A DNA stretch of 38,095 bases, taken from positions 1 through 38,095 of the forward strand of contig JAGXAL010000006.1 of NCBI GenBank assembly GCA_018971605.1, given 5' to 3'. A program made the translations under genes and the position numbers. Every line of letters starts with the position of its first letter. Positions within the stretch are counted from its first letter, which is position 1. Positions 1-10,028 of this stretch are shown here, piece after piece. A model generated the notes under the pieces. The model ran no database searches. It was given only the letters and a program-made list of their open reading frames with translations, and was not told the DNA's origin. The stretch is from Natronospirales bacterium. Lineage in GTDB: Bacteria; Pseudomonadota; Gammaproteobacteria; Natronospirales; REEB76.

Positions 1-1
1 G

Positions 2-232
2 TTGATCGAACGGCCGAAGATGGGTTTCGGCGTGCCCATCGATACGTGGTTGTGCGGACCGTTGCGCGACTGGGCGGAAGCGCTGCTCTCCGAAGAGCGC
101 CTCAATCGCGAAGGCTTCTTCAACGCCGGACCGATCCGCGCCAAGTGGCGTGAGCATCTTTCCGGCAAGCGCCGCTGGCACTTCCCGCTCTGGGACGTGT
201 TGATGTTTCAAGCGTGGCTTGCGCAGCAATGA
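2..232 (+). CDS. Asparagine synthetase (glutamine-hydrolysing)-like amidotransferase, C-terminal fragment
   Basis: Only the last 76 codons lie in the window; the 5' end is cut off at base 1, so the ORF-track start is not a true start. The peptide [13 protein letters not shown] followed by a tail with [12 protein letters not shown] is characteristic of the extreme C-terminus of AsnB-type proteins (ATP-dependent amide transfer from glutamine). Such genes often lie in polysaccharide loci, where they are thought to amidate sugar carboxylates. The two glycosyltransferases that follow make that role more likely here than bulk asparagine synthesis, but this is inference. Its stop overlaps the next gene's ATG by 4 nt (ATGA), which suggests translational coupling. 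Confidence 0.85.
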   Translation: MIERPKMGFGVPIDTWLCGPLRDWAEALLSEERLNREGFFNAGPIRAKWREHLSGKRRWHFPLWDVLMFQAWLAQQ

Positions 233-1395
233 ACCCAAAGCCACGACTGCTGTTTTTCGAGAATAATCCCGCGTATTTTCTGTCGCATCGCCTGCCGCTG
301 GCGCGCGCCGCGCAAGGCCTGGGCTTTGAAGTGCAGGTCGCCAGCATGCCGGGGAAATCCACGCGCGAGATCGAATCCGCAGGTTTTGCCGTGCATACAG
401 TGCGCATGCACCGCAGCCGCATGAATCCTTTCGCCGAGTTGCTCACGCTGCTGCGAATCCGCCGGCTGTACCGCAAATTGCGCCCCGACCTCGTTTACCA
501 GGTCACCGCGAAACCGGTGATTTACGGGATGCTCGCGGCCCGCAGCACCCAAGTACCGCATGTCGTCAGCGTGGTCTCGGGTCTCGGGCATGCTGCTACG
601 CGGCCGGGCATCAAAGGCTGGATTCTGCGACATATGCTTTTCTGGCTGTACCGCTTTGCGCTGCGGCATCCGTCCCAGAAAGTCATCTTTCACAACCGCG
701 ACGACCGCGATCTGTTTGTGAGCAAGCGCATGGTCAAGCCGGCGGATGCGGCAGTGGTGCCGGGTTCGGGTGTGGACATGGAGTATTTCTCGCCGCAAGC
801 GGAGCCCGAGGGTATCCCCAGGATATTGTTTCCGTCGCGCGTGTTACGCGACAAGGGCGCGGTCGAGTTTGCCGGAGCGGCTGCCTCTTTGCGGGCGGCG
901 GGCGTGCAAGCGCAGTTTGTCATTGCCGGCGGGACGGACCCGGGCAATCCCAGCGCGCTTTCCGAGGCGCAGCTCCGACGCTGGGTTGCCGAGGGCATCA
1001 TTGAATGGCTCGGCCATGCGCGGGATATGCGTGCGCTGTATGCCCAAGTGCACATCGTATGCCTGCCCTCGTATCGCGAGGGGCTGCCCAAAGCGCTGAT
1101 CGAGGCCGCGGCTTGCGGCCGGCCGGTGGTTACCACGGACGTACCGGGATGCCGCGAGGTGCTCATCGATGGCGAGACCGGTTTGCGAGTGCCAGCGCGC
1201 GACACGGCGGCGCTCGCGGCGGCACTCAAACGCCTGATCGAGGACCGGGACCTGCGCCGGCGCATGGGGAATGCGGGCCGGCGTTACGTGGCCGCGCGCT
1301 TCTCGACTGCGCAGGTGATTGCGCAGACCAGCGCGATTTTCACCGCGCTGCTGCCGTTGCCGTCCGGGTCCGCGGCGCACAGTGCCAACCCATGA
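229..1395 (+). CDS. Glycosyltransferase family 4, surface polysaccharide assembly
   Basis: A 388-residue GT-B fold glycosyltransferase, expected to transfer a sugar from a nucleotide-sugar donor to an undecaprenyl-diphosphate-linked acceptor on the cytoplasmic face. The C-terminal half carries the GT4 signature with two spaced glutamates (about E284 and E292, in [14 protein letters not shown]) followed by [14 protein letters not shown]. The N-terminal region resembles the CapM/PglA-type acceptor domain, but the donor and acceptor cannot be read from sequence. The ATG at 229 is chosen over the GTG at 214 because it forms an ATGA overlap with the preceding gene. It is followed by another 4-nt overlap, so three genes appear co-translated. 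Confidence 0.88.
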   Translation: MNPKPRLLFFENNPAYFLSHRLPLARAAQGLGFEVQVASMPGKSTREIESAGFAVHTVRMHRSRMNPFAELLTLLRIRRLYRKLRPDLVYQVTAKPVIYGMLAARSTQVPHVVSVVSGLGHAATRPGIKGWILRHMLFWLYRFALRHPSQKVIFHNRDDRDLFVSKRMVKPADAAVVPGSGVDMEYFSPQAEPEGIPRILFPSRVLRDKGAVEFAGAAASLRAAGVQAQFVIAGGTDPGNPSALSEAQLRRWVAEGIIEWLGHARDMRALYAQVHIVCLPSYREGLPKALIEAAACGRPVVTTDVPGCREVLIDGETGLRVPARDTAALAAALKRLIEDRDLRRRMGNAGRRYVAARFSTAQVIAQTSAIFTALLPLPSGSAAHSANP

Positions 1396-2504
1396 AAACC
1401 GTGATGTTTGTCCTGCCTTCTCTCGGCGGCGGCGGCGCGGAACGCGTGGTGCTGACGCTGCTCAAGCATCTGGACCGCACGCAATTCAGCCTGTCACTCG
1501 TGGTGATCAATACCAGACGCTCGGTGCATTTGGGCGAGGTGCCGCGCGACGTCGAGTTGATTGATTTCGGTTCGCGGCGTGTCCGTGCCGCGCTGGTCAA
1601 GTTGATGCGACTGATCCGCAGGCGCCGTCCGGATGTGGTGTTTTCCACCCAAGGGTATCTCAACCTGGGGATTGCACTGATCAAGCCGTGGCTGCCGGTC
1701 GCGACCCGCTGCCTTGCCCGCGAGACCAGCATCGTCAGCAAAGTCCTGCATCTGCACCGCCGGCCGGTTGTCCTGCGGTTTCTCTACCATAGGGTGTACA
1801 AGCGGCTGGACGCGGTTATTTGTCAGTCGCGTGCCATGCGCGATGACCTGGTTGCTGCCTATGCGTTTCCGGCCGGCAAAACTGTGATTATTCACAATCC
1901 TGTCGATGTTGACTGGGTGCGCGAGCGTGCCCGGGAAAAGGTTGAGCTTGTCGGGCTGAAGCCCGGCCGGTTGAATCTGGTGACTGCTGGGCGGCTCAGC
2001 CCTGAAAAGGGGTTGGATAGCGTGATTGCGGCGCTGGCGCTGTGTCGCATGCCGAATCTCAATCTCGTGATTCTGGGCGAGGGCAAGCTGCGTGCCGCGC
2101 TTGAGGCGCGCGCGTCGCAGTTGGGTGTTGGCGGGCAAGTGCAGTTCGCCGGTTTCCAGACGAATCCCTATCCCTGGTTTGCACACGCGGATCTTTTCGT
2201 GTTGGGTTCGCGTTCGGAGGGGTTTCCGAATGTGGCGCTGGAGGCGCTCGCCTGCGGCACGCCGCTGGTAGCGACACCCTGTGACAGCCTGGCGGATCTC
2301 GGTGTCGATGCCAGCGATGGATTGCTTGCCAGGGATTTCACTCCGCAAGCACTGGCGGATGCGATTCAACAGGCCGTTGCACGGCGCGCGGATTTTTCCG
2401 TTTCCATTGAACGTATTCGCACCAAGTTCGGCATCGACACGATTGCGCGCCAGTATAGGGATTTGCTGCTGGGTTCAGGCCGGGAACCGGCAGTGGTTGA
2501 GTAA
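1392..2504 (+). CDS. Glycosyltransferase family 4, second in the polysaccharide locus
   Basis: A 370-residue GT4 enzyme. The N-terminal loop has the GGGGAERV motif typical of GT-B transferases that act on lipid-linked glycans. The donor-binding half has the R/K pair (about R201 and K206, in GRLSPEKG) and the E-x7-E signature in SEGFPNVALEALACG (about E276 and E284). The ORF track extends it to 1005, but that stretch is a shadow of the previous gene; the ATG at 1392 overlaps the upstream TGA (ATGA). The product should add a further sugar to the same undecaprenyl-linked repeat unit. Linkage specificity is unknown. Confidence 0.88.
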   Translation: MKTVMFVLPSLGGGGAERVVLTLLKHLDRTQFSLSLVVINTRRSVHLGEVPRDVELIDFGSRRVRAALVKLMRLIRRRRPDVVFSTQGYLNLGIALIKPWLPVATRCLARETSIVSKVLHLHRRPVVLRFLYHRVYKRLDAVICQSRAMRDDLVAAYAFPAGKTVIIHNPVDVDWVRERAREKVELVGLKPGRLNLVTAGRLSPEKGLDSVIAALALCRMPNLNLVILGEGKLRAALEARASQLGVGGQVQFAGFQTNPYPWFAHADLFVLGSRSEGFPNVALEALACGTPLVATPCDSLADLGVDASDGLLARDFTPQALADAIQQAVARRADFSVSIERIRTKFGIDTIARQYRDLLLGSGREPAVVE

Positions 2505-2607
2505 AATTCGCATTGTTGCGACCTTGTGCACGCGCAACCATTGAACCGGGATCTTTTACCTTTCGTCGGTTGCCAGCACTTAAATTCCAGCATTTCACCA
2601 TAAGTGA

Positions 2608-2637
2608 TTGATTGCATAGGGATTGAACGGGTAAACT
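2608..2637 (+). promoter_or_regulatory. Weak sigma70-like promoter candidate upstream of the sugar transferase
   Basis: TTGATT and TAAACT are separated by 18 nt in the 223-nt gap between the second glycosyltransferase and the sugar transferase. Each hexamer matches the consensus at 4 of 6 positions. This is the least coding-like stretch in the first 17 kb, so a promoter here is plausible, but the match is weak. A second -10-like hexamer, TAAAAT, overlaps the previous gene's stop at 2502-2507. Confidence 0.2.
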
Positions 2638-2727
2638 GCCCACCTGCACAAATTATTAGATGGCCGTCTTGCTTTTCGGCGGGGATCGGATGAATTCTGG
2701 TTTTGCGGTCCAGGCGATCGACAGACA

Positions 2728-4044
2728 ATGAACCAAATGGAACTGCAGTCCTTGTATGTCACCGGCGCGGGACGATTCGCGGGCGGCCGTGCGCTGCGTT
2801 GGGGTTCCTTTCCGGTGCTGCTCTGGTCGCTGCTGGGGCTGGTATTGGTCATCGGCGGCTCGTTGCTTTTTGCCCTGCTGCTTGCCGTGCGCCCGGGTGT
2901 GGCGCAACAACTGTTCGTTCAGCATCTGCCTTTGATTCTCGCCGTGGTGGCTGCCTATGCGGTGGCCACGATCGTCATCGAAAAAATCAGCCGCTTTCCG
3001 GGTTGGAGCAGCGTGGCGGTAGTGTTGCCTGCGGTCACCGGCGTGTTTCTGGTGCTGGTGTGTACGTTGTGGATCGGGCGCTTTTATTATTCACGCAGTT
3101 TTTTGCTGGCGGCGTACTGTTTAAGCCTGTTGTGGCTGATGGTCGGCATGCACCTGCGGCGCCGCTATCTGATCCCGCGGCTGGCGCTGGTACTGGAGGG
3201 CGAGGCTACGGAACTTGCCAAAATCCGCGGTGTGCACTGGCAGGTGCTGGTGAAGCCGTCGCTGGCTAACACCCAGGTTGACGGCGTGGTGGTGGATCTG
3301 CATGCCAAGCTGTCCGATCCGTGGCTGCGTTTTATTGCCGACTGCGCCCTGCACAACGTCCCGGTCTACCACGCCCGCTGGGTTTACGAATCCGTTACCG
3401 GCAGAACCTCGCTTGAGCAAATGTCGGACGGCTTCATGAGCAGCCTGGAACCGTCCGGGACTTATCTGCTGGGGAAACGTGCCATCGACGTGCTGGCAGT
3501 GCTGGCAATATCACCGCTGGTGGTCCTTTTGCTGGCGATCATCACGCTGGCCATCAAGACGGATGCTCCCGGGCCGGTGTTTTTCGTTCAAGAGCGCGTG
3601 GGGCGCGGCGGCCAGATCTTCAGGATGTTGAAATTCCGCAGCATGCATTTGCAATCCGAGTCTGATGGTGCGCGGTTTGCTGATCATGCCGACCCACGCG
3701 TTACCCGCGTGGGCAAGGTGCTGCGCAAATGGCGGCTGGACGAGCTGCCGCAGGTCGGCAACGTGCTGTTGGGACACATGAGCCTGGTGGGCCCGCGGCC
3801 GGAGCAGGTCGATTTCGTGCGGTATTTCGAGGCGCAGATACCGTTTTACGGTTTCCGCCAGATCATCCGGCCCGGGATTACCGGCTGGGCGCAGGTCACT
3901 CACGGCTATGCCGCGGATGTCGAATCCACGGCGGAAAAACTCGAGCGCGACATCTATTACATCCGGCACATGTCCGTGTGGCTGGATGTTGCCATTCTGA
4001 TCCGCACCTTGCGTACCCTGATTACGGGATTCGGCGCCCGCTGA
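2728..4044 (+). CDS. Polyprenyl-phosphate sugar phosphotransferase (initiating transferase, WcaJ/WbaP-like)
   Basis: A 438-residue membrane enzyme expected to transfer a sugar-1-phosphate from a nucleotide sugar to undecaprenyl phosphate, the first step of a surface glycan. Four N-terminal membrane segments (about residues 29-53, 68-86, 97-115, 124-142) lead into a soluble middle region. A C-terminal bacterial sugar-transferase domain starts near residue 250, with the hydrophobic re-entrant helix, KFRSMH, the [10 protein letters not shown] block, and SLVGPRPE. The length fits the EPS polyprenyl glycosylphosphotransferase family. The start has little Shine-Dalgarno support. It ends 8 nt before miaB, an unusual pairing of a glycan-initiating gene with a tRNA-modification gene. 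Confidence 0.9.
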   Translation: MNQMELQSLYVTGAGRFAGGRALRWGSFPVLLWSLLGLVLVIGGSLLFALLLAVRPGVAQQLFVQHLPLILAVVAAYAVATIVIEKISRFPGWSSVAVVLPAVTGVFLVLVCTLWIGRFYYSRSFLLAAYCLSLLWLMVGMHLRRRYLIPRLALVLEGEATELAKIRGVHWQVLVKPSLANTQVDGVVVDLHAKLSDPWLRFIADCALHNVPVYHARWVYESVTGRTSLEQMSDGFMSSLEPSGTYLLGKRAIDVLAVLAISPLVVLLLAIITLAIKTDAPGPVFFVQERVGRGGQIFRMLKFRSMHLQSESDGARFADHADPRVTRVGKVLRKWRLDELPQVGNVLLGHMSLVGPRPEQVDFVRYFEAQIPFYGFRQIIRPGITGWAQVTHGYAADVESTAEKLERDIYYIRHMSVWLDVAILIRTLRTLITGFGAR

Positions 4045-4052
4045 TCTGCGTC

Positions 4053-5423
4053 ATGCCGCAAAGACTTTTCGTCAAGACCTTCGGCTGCCAGATGAACGAG
4101 TACGACTCCGCCAAGATGGCGGACGTGCTGCGGGTTGCATGCGGTTTCGAGTTGACCACGCAGCCGGAAGCTGCTGATGTATTGTTGCTGAATACCTGCT
4201 CGGTGCGCGAGAAGGCCGAGGACAAGGTGTTTTCCCAACTGGGCCTGTGGCGCGAGTTGAAGCAGCAGAAGCCGGGCTTGGTGATCGGCGTGGGCGGTTG
4301 CGTGGCGAGCCAGGAAGGCGAGGGCATCGTCAAGCGCGCGCCGTTTGTGGATTTGGTATTCGGGCCTCAGACGCTGCATCGCCTGCCGGCGATGCTTGAC
4401 GAAACCCGCCGCACGCATGCTCCGGTGGTGGATATTGCATTTCCGGAAATCGAGAAGTTCGACAATCTGCCGCCGCCGCACGCCGAGGGGGCCACCGCCT
4501 TCGTGTCCATCATGGAGGGTTGCAGCAAGTATTGCTCGTTCTGCGTGGTGCCCTATACGCGCGGCGAGGAAGCCAGCCGGCCCTTCGATGACGTGATTGC
4601 CGAGGTTGCGGAGCTGGCCGAGCAGGGCGTCAAGGAAGTCACGCTGCTGGGCCAGAACGTGAACGGCTACCGCGGCCGCATGCAGGATGGCGCGATCGCG
4701 GATCTGGCGCTGCTGATTGACTATGTGGCCGCGCTGGACGGTATCGAGCGCATCCGTTTCACCACTTCCCATCCGCTCGAGTTCAATGATCGCCTGATCC
4801 GCGCCTATGCCGAGCGGCCCAAGCTCGCCAATTACCTGCACTTGCCGGTACAAAGCGGCTCCGACCGCATCCTTTCGATGATGAAGCGCAATTACACGAC
4901 CCTGGAGTACCGGAGCAAGATCCGTAAATTGCGCGAAGTGCGTCCCGGCATCAGCCTGTCCACGGATTTCATCGTCGGCTTCCCCGGGGAAACCGCAAAG
5001 GATTTTGATGCCAGTATGCGGTTGATTGATGACGTTAAGTTCGATCAGGCATTTGCTTTTATCTACAGCCCGCGTCCCGGTACACCGGCAGCGAACCTCC
5101 CTGACAGTGTCAGCCATGAAGAGAAGGTGCGTCGGCTGGAGCAGTTGCAGGCCCGTATCCACGGGTTCGGACAGCAGTACATGCAGCGGCTCGTGGGGAC
5201 CGTGCAGCGTGTGCTGGTGGAGAAGCGTTCCACTCGTGACTCGGATGAGCTGGCAGGCAAGACCGAGTGCAACCGTTGGGTGAATTTTTCCGGCAATGCA
5301 GATCTCATTGGGCATTTTGCCGACGTGGTGATTACCGAAGTCAAACAGAATTCCTTGCGTGGACGCTTGGGAGCCGTCACGGTGACGCGTGCCGGCTCCG
5401 GAGCACAGTTGATTGCCGGCTAG
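4053..5423 (+). CDS. miaB: tRNA-2-methylthio-N6-dimethylallyladenosine synthase MiaB
   Basis: A 456-residue radical-SAM methylthiotransferase that adds the 2-methylthio group to i6A37 of tRNAs reading UNN codons. The N-terminal UPF0004 domain has its three cluster cysteines (about C12, C49, C83). The radical-SAM motif CSKYCSFC gives C157, C161 and C164. A TRAM domain forms the C-terminus. The ORF track begins at 3729 inside the previous gene; the ATG at 4053 gives the standard MiaB start ([15 protein letters not shown]). It begins the conserved order miaB-ybeZ-ybeY-ybeX-lnt and overlaps ybeZ by 11 nt if the TTG at 5413 is used. Confidence 0.97.
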   Translation: MPQRLFVKTFGCQMNEYDSAKMADVLRVACGFELTTQPEAADVLLLNTCSVREKAEDKVFSQLGLWRELKQQKPGLVIGVGGCVASQEGEGIVKRAPFVDLVFGPQTLHRLPAMLDETRRTHAPVVDIAFPEIEKFDNLPPPHAEGATAFVSIMEGCSKYCSFCVVPYTRGEEASRPFDDVIAEVAELAEQGVKEVTLLGQNVNGYRGRMQDGAIADLALLIDYVAALDGIERIRFTTSHPLEFNDRLIRAYAERPKLANYLHLPVQSGSDRILSMMKRNYTTLEYRSKIRKLREVRPGISLSTDFIVGFPGETAKDFDASMRLIDDVKFDQAFAFIYSPRPGTPAANLPDSVSHEEKVRRLEQLQARIHGFGQQYMQRLVGTVQRVLVEKRSTRDSDELAGKTECNRWVNFSGNADLIGHFADVVITEVKQNSLRGRLGAVTVTRAGSGAQLIAG

Positions 5424-6423
5424 AGCCTTGGCTGATACCGCTCCAGTTTCCCTGGATTTGAAACTCGAACCTGCTGACAACGCGCGGCTGGCCAACCTGT
5501 GCGGCCAGTTCGACGAGCACCTGCGCCAACTGGAACAGCGCCTGGGCGTCGAGATCAACAACCGCGGCAATCAATTTCGCATCATCGGTGATGTGCAACC
5601 AGCCGAGGCTGCAGTCGAAGTTCTCAAGCAGTTGTATGCCGCGACCGCCAACGAACGCATACGCCGCGAGACCGTGCATCTAATGCTGCAGCAATCGGGG
5701 ATCAATGCACTGCTGGGCAAAGGTGAAGGCGCGGAAGTTGCCGACGAGATTGTGATTCCCACCAAGGAAGGCCGGGTGCATGGCCGCGGGCCGAACCAGC
5801 GTCGCTATCTGCAGAACATCGCGCAGCACGATCTTAGTTTCGGCATCGGTCCGGCCGGCACCGGCAAGACCTATCTCGCCGTAGCCAGCGCCGTGGCCGC
5901 GCTCAACAACGACAAAGTGCGGCGCCTGGTGCTGGTGCGTCCGGCGGTGGAAGCCGGCGAACGCCTGGGCTTTCTGCCCGGAGATCTGGCAGAAAAGGTG
6001 GATCCTTATCTGCGGCCCATTTACGACGCGCTCTACGAAATGCTCGGCTTCGAGCGCGTCAGCCGCCTGCTGGAGCACGCCGTCATCGAGGTGGCGCCGC
6101 TTGCCTTCATGCGCGGCCGCAGCCTGAATGACGCCTTCATCATCCTGGACGAGGCCCAGAACACCACCATCGACCAGATGAAGATGTTCCTGACCCGCAT
6201 CGGTTTCGGCTCGAAGACCGTGGTGACCGGCGACATCACCCAGGTGGACATTCCGCGTCCGCAACGTTCCGGCCTGCGAGATGCGGTAGATTTGCTGCGC
6301 GGCATGCCGGGCGTGAGTTTCACGTTTTTTACCGCGGCGGACGTGGTGCGCCACCCGTTGGTGCAGCGCATCGTCAGTGCCTACGAGCAGCGCGGTCCGC
6401 TGAACGGCGGCGAGGATTTGTGA
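5413..6423 (+). CDS. ybeZ: PhoH-like ATPase YbeZ
   Basis: A 336-residue PhoH-family P-loop protein that partners YbeY in ribosome and rRNA maturation. Walker A is GPAGTGKT (about residues 146-153) and Walker B is FIILDEAQN (D246, E247), both intact. The N-terminal region resembles the KH-like RNA-binding extension of YbeZ. The start is uncertain. TTG at 5413 has GGAG nine bases upstream and overlaps miaB by 11 nt. A second in-frame TTG at 5428 would begin MADTAPVS just after the miaB stop but has poorer Shine-Dalgarno spacing. The 3' end overlaps ybeY (GTGA). Confidence 0.95.
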   Translation: MPARALADTAPVSLDLKLEPADNARLANLCGQFDEHLRQLEQRLGVEINNRGNQFRIIGDVQPAEAAVEVLKQLYAATANERIRRETVHLMLQQSGINALLGKGEGAEVADEIVIPTKEGRVHGRGPNQRRYLQNIAQHDLSFGIGPAGTGKTYLAVASAVAALNNDKVRRLVLVRPAVEAGERLGFLPGDLAEKVDPYLRPIYDALYEMLGFERVSRLLEHAVIEVAPLAFMRGRSLNDAFIILDEAQNTTIDQMKMFLTRIGFGSKTVVTGDITQVDIPRPQRSGLRDAVDLLRGMPGVSFTFFTAADVVRHPLVQRIVSAYEQRGPLNGGEDL

Positions 6424-6890
6424 CGGTGCAGGTGCGTGTCACGGTGCAACGCGTCACACGCTTGCGCGGTTTGCCGCGCGATAAGAAGTTTGCCCTTTGG
6501 GTGGACGCGGTGTTGCGTGGCGCCGGATATCGGCGTGCCGCGGAACTGGCGATCCGCCTCGTGAACGAGGCGGAAGGGTGTCGGTTGAATCGTGAATGGC
6601 GCCACAAGAATTACGCCACCAATGTGCTGGCATTTCCTGCGAAACTTCCCAAAGCCCTGCACTCACCGCTGCTCGGGGACCTGGTTATCTGTGCGCCGGT
6701 AGTCAGGCGCGAGGCGGCTGAACAAGACAAGCCGCTTGAAGCCCACTGGGCGCATCTCACCGTGCACGGCACGCTGCATTTGCTGGGCTTCGATCATCAG
6801 ACCCAGGCCGAGGCACATACGATGGAAGCCATGGAGGCTGCAATTGTGGCCAAGCTTGGTTTCCCTGACCCCTATCAGCTTTCAACTTGA
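6420..6890 (+). CDS. ybeY: Endoribonuclease YbeY, rRNA maturation factor
   Basis: A 156-residue UPF0054 metalloprotein required for 16S rRNA 3'-end processing and 70S quality control. The zinc motif H-x3-H-x5-H is present as [11 protein letters not shown] near the C-terminus. The conserved TNVLAFP stretch and LGDLVIC also fit. The GTG at 6420 is used as start because it makes the 4-nt GTGA overlap with ybeZ; GTG 6426 is an alternative. The stop codon lies within the -35 element of the promoter for the toxin-antitoxin pair that follows, a break from the usual ybeY-ybeX order. Confidence 0.95.
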   Translation: MTVQVRVTVQRVTRLRGLPRDKKFALWVDAVLRGAGYRRAAELAIRLVNEAEGCRLNREWRHKNYATNVLAFPAKLPKALHSPLLGDLVICAPVVRREAAEQDKPLEAHWAHLTVHGTLHLLGFDHQTQAEAHTMEAMEAAIVAKLGFPDPYQLST

Positions 6891-6915
6891 CCACCTCATA
6901 CCCGAGCGATATTCT
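6887..6915 (+). promoter_or_regulatory. Promoter of the AbrB/PIN toxin-antitoxin pair
   Basis: A -35 TTGACC (5 of 6) at 6887-6892, a 17-nt spacer, and a -10 TATTCT (4 of 6) at 6910-6915. The -35 overlaps the ybeY stop codon, and the -10 lies inside a palindrome that is a likely operator. With only 8 nt between the toxin and corC, this promoter may also feed corC, lnt and genes beyond. Assigned from motif quality and position only. Confidence 0.55.
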
Positions 6916-6929
6916 TACCGGTAAGAGTA
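6910..6929. promoter_or_regulatory. Palindromic operator candidate for the antitoxin
   Basis: A perfect 14-bp palindrome, TCTTACCGGTAAGA (6913-6926), extends to 20 bp with one mismatched pair and covers the -10 element. An overlapping shorter palindrome, AGTAATACT, follows at 6926-6934. AbrB-fold antitoxins usually repress their own operons by binding palindromes in this position, so autoregulation is the natural inference. Confidence 0.55.
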
Positions 6930-6948
6930 ATACTTTGAGGCTAGCGTC

Positions 6949-7176
6949 ATGAAAGTAACGTCCAAAGGACAGGTGACTGTACCGCTTGAAATCCGCCGGC
7001 GACTCGGCCTCTTGCCTGACACCGAGGTCGAGTTCAAGGTAGTAGGCGATCGCGTTTACCTGCAAAAAGCCGCTGGCAAGGCGAGGCGGGGCGCTGCCCT
7101 GGTCACGCACATGCGCGGTCGCGCCACCGTGCGGATGAGCACCGATGAGATCATGGCGCTTACGCGTAGCGAATGA
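6949..7176 (+). CDS. AbrB/MazE-type antitoxin
   Basis: A 75-residue protein whose first 45 residues form a SpoVT-AbrB swapped-hairpin DNA-binding domain (MKVTSKGQVTVPLEIRRRLG, then EVEFKVVGDRVYLQKA). The C-terminal 30 residues would wrap the toxin. A GAGG Shine-Dalgarno lies 8 nt before the ATG. The gene overlaps the downstream PIN gene by 4 nt (ATGA), the usual arrangement for antitoxin first and toxin second. It is expected to neutralise the PIN toxin and repress the operon. AbrB-type antitoxins pair with both MazF and VapC toxins; here the partner is a PIN protein. Confidence 0.88.
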   Translation: MKVTSKGQVTVPLEIRRRLGLLPDTEVEFKVVGDRVYLQKAAGKARRGAALVTHMRGRATVRMSTDEIMALTRSE

Positions 7177-7598
7177 TTCAGGCGTCACGGGTTCTGATTG
7201 ACAGCAATGTATTGCTCGATGTGCTCGAGGAAGATGTGCATTGGTATGCATGGTCAGCCGGGCAGTTGGCGCGCTGGGCAGAACGCGCTGAACTGGTGAT
7301 CAATCCGATAATTTACGCCGAGGTATCCATCGGTTTCGATAATATCGAGTCGATCGAAGACGCCTTGCCCGCGAGCTACTTGCGGCGCGAGCCATTGCCT
7401 TGGGAAGCGGCATTTCTCGTGGGCAAATGTTTTCTGCGTTATCGGCAACTGGGTGGCGCGCGGCGTTCGCCACTACCTGATTTTTTCATCGGCGCGCACG
7501 CCGCGGTCACCGGCATGCTGCTGTTGACCCGCGATGCGTCACGTTACCGCAGCTACTTCCCCAAGCTTGCCCTGATAGAACCTGCAACTGCAGAATAG
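7173..7598 (+). CDS. PIN-domain ribonuclease toxin (VapC-like)
   Basis: A 141-residue PIN protein with the expected acidic residues: D10 in LIDSNVLLD, E50 in YAEVSIGF, D103 in LPDFFIGAHA, and D121 in LTRDASRY. All four positions are filled, so it looks catalytically intact. VapC-family toxins are Mg-dependent RNases that cut tRNA or rRNA; the target here cannot be told. The ATG overlaps the antitoxin stop by 4 nt. It ends 8 nt before corC with no terminator visible, so its transcript probably continues into corC-lnt. Confidence 0.87.
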   Translation: MIQASRVLIDSNVLLDVLEEDVHWYAWSAGQLARWAERAELVINPIIYAEVSIGFDNIESIEDALPASYLRREPLPWEAAFLVGKCFLRYRQLGGARRSPLPDFFIGAHAAVTGMLLLTRDASRYRSYFPKLALIEPATAE

Positions 7599-7606
7599 AC
7601 TCTCCC

Positions 7607-8494
7607 ATGTCCACTCCAGTCTCGGATAATCATAATCGCCAGTTTGGCGCGGGCCTGCGCCCCTGGTTCGAGCGCCTGCGCTCGGCACTCGCGGGCGAGC
7701 CGCGTGACCGCGAGGAGCTGCTGGAACTGCTGCAGGATGCCCAGGCACGCGATCTGTTCGATGCCGACGCCCAGGCGATGCTCGAGGGCGTGCTGCAGGT
7801 TGCCGACATGCACGCGCGCGACATCATGATCCCGCGCGCGCAGATGGTGGTGCTGGAAAAGGACGCCGAACTGCGTGCCGCGCTCGGCACCGTGGTGGAA
7901 TCGGGGCATTCGCGTTTTCCGGTGGTGGGCGAGAGCCGTGACGAAGTGGTCGGCATCGTGCTCGCCAAGGACCTGCTGGAGCATTTCCTCGAGGATCCCG
8001 AAGGTCCGTTCAACCTGCGCGACTACCTCAGGCCCGCACCGTTCGTGCCCGAGAGCATGCGGCTCAACGTGCTGCTCAAGAATTTCCGCGCCAGCCGCAG
8101 CCACATGGCCATCGTCGCCGACGAGTATGGCGGCGCCGCCGGGTTGGTGACCATCGAGGACGTGCTGGAACAGATCGTCGGCGATATCGACGATGAATAC
8201 GACGTGGATGACGAAGCCCGCATCCTCAAGCACAGCGACAAGCGTTACACCGTCAAGGCGCTCACCCCCATCGGGGATTTCAACGAGTATTTCGGCACCA
8301 CTTTTGGCGATGCCGATTACGCTACCGTGGGCGGCCTGGTGACGCACGCGTTTGGCCATCTGCCGAAACGTGGCGAGAAAATCCTGATCGGCAAACTGCG
8401 TTTCAAGGTGCTGCGCGCCGACAGCCGCCGCCTGCATCTGCTGGAAGTATTGCGCAAAGATACCGCTGCAACTTCGCCAGAAATCACCCAATGA
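7607..8494 (+). CDS. corC: CorC/YbeX-family CBS-domain protein
   Basis: A 295-residue soluble protein with tandem CBS domains (about residues 65-195, including [13 protein letters not shown] and [16 protein letters not shown]) and a C-terminal CorC_HlyC domain (about 210-285). In E. coli YbeX is encoded between ybeY and lnt and is linked to magnesium/cobalt homeostasis and ribosome metabolism. It lacks the DUF21 membrane domain, as usual for YbeX. In this genome it is separated from ybeY by the toxin-antitoxin pair. The stop overlaps the lnt ATG (ATGA). Confidence 0.95.
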   Translation: MSTPVSDNHNRQFGAGLRPWFERLRSALAGEPRDREELLELLQDAQARDLFDADAQAMLEGVLQVADMHARDIMIPRAQMVVLEKDAELRAALGTVVESGHSRFPVVGESRDEVVGIVLAKDLLEHFLEDPEGPFNLRDYLRPAPFVPESMRLNVLLKNFRASRSHMAIVADEYGGAAGLVTIEDVLEQIVGDIDDEYDVDDEARILKHSDKRYTVKALTPIGDFNEYFGTTFGDADYATVGGLVTHAFGHLPKRGEKILIGKLRFKVLRADSRRLHLLEVLRKDTAATSPEITQ

Positions 8495-10028
8495 GTGCCG
8501 GGCTGGCACGGGACGCGCGCGGATTTCGTTTGGGTGTCCGCGGGATGGACAGTGGCTGGCGTGGCGATCTCGCTTCGCTGGTGTGCGGCGCGCTCATGGT
8601 ATTCGCCTTCGCGCCGTTCAATGTTTATCTGCTTGCCGTAGTCACTCTTGCGGTGCTGTTCGGGTTGCTGCAGGGGGCAAGCGTCGGCCGTGCATTCTGG
8701 CGCGGGTTCCTGTTCGGCGTGGCTGCATTCGGCTTTGGCCTTTATTGGATATATATCAGCATCCATATTGTCAGCGGCGCACCCGTTTGGCTGACGTTGC
8801 TGGTCATCATTGCGTTGGTTGTGGCCATGGCTTTGTACGGCGCGGTTGCCTGTGCGTTGGCGGTCTGGATCTTGCCGCGTGCCAGGCTGTTGCGAGGATT
8901 GCTGCTGCTGCCCGGGCTCTGGGTAGTGCTTGAATGGTTGCGCGGCTGGTTGCTGAGCGGTTTCCCGTGGCTGAGTCTGGGATACAGTCAGATTGATAGT
9001 GCGCTCAAAGGCTATGCACCGATTTTCGGCGTGTACGGCGTAAGTCTGGGCGTGGCGCTATCGGCCGGTCTGCTCTTGGGATTGCTACAGCTACGCCGTT
9101 CGTGGAAATGGAGAACTGGTTTTCTGGCGGGATTGGCTGCGCTGTGGCTGGCGGGCTGGGGATTAAGCTCTGTGCGCTGGACGCATGCCGCGGGTGCACC
9201 GATTCGCGTGAGCTTGATCCAGGGCAATATCGCACAAAGTCTCAAATGGGATCCGCAGGAATTCCAGCCGACGCTTGAGCGCTATCTGAAGCTCACGCGC
9301 CGGCATTGGGACAGCCGCCTGATCATCTGGCCGGAGGCCGCGATTCCCGCCTATGCCGATCAGGTTCAGGAGGGCTTTCTCGATCCTCTCGAGGCCGAAG
9401 CGCGCCAACACGGCACCGACATGTTGATTGGCGTGCTCACCGAGAACCCCAGTACCGGCGCGGCCTATAACAGCGTCATCAGCCTCGGCCGTCACGACGG
9501 CGTGTACAACAAGCGTCATCTGGTGCCGATGGCGGAATACTTCCCGGCACCGGCCTGGGTGACCCACTGGCTGGAGAGCATGAATCTTCCGTATTCCTCG
9601 TTCACCCCCGGCGCCCCGCGTCAACCGCTGCTGCAGGTTGCGGGTTATCCTGTGGCGGTATCCATTTGTTACGAGGATGCTTTTGGCAGTGAAATAATGC
9701 GCGATCTGCCGCAAGCGGCGTTTCTGGTGAATGTCAGCAACGACGCCTGGTTTGGGGATTCGATTGCGTTACCGCAACATTTCGAGATTTCGCGCATGCG
9801 CGCGCTGGAAGCCGGACGGTATCTATTGCGGGACACCAACACCGGTATTACCGCAGTCGTGACCCCCGCCGGGAGCGTGGCTGAGCGCTTGGCTGTGGAT
9901 AAAGTAGGGGTACTGACTGTGGCGGTGCCGCCTTATGCAGGCAGCACTCCGTATGTGCGCTTGGGAAATCTTGTTATCGTGATCATCAGTGCGGTGTTAA
10001 TTCTGGTAAGTGGCGCAGGGAGAATCTG

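Noticed and set aside
2515-2538. GTTGCG/CGCAAC hairpin after the second glycosyltransferase as a terminator
   Set aside because: The stem is only 6 bp with a 12-nt loop and no T tract follows.
3957-5570. 537-codon minus-strand ORF opposite miaB
   Set aside because: Antisense shadow of miaB; composition and lack of motifs argue against a gene.
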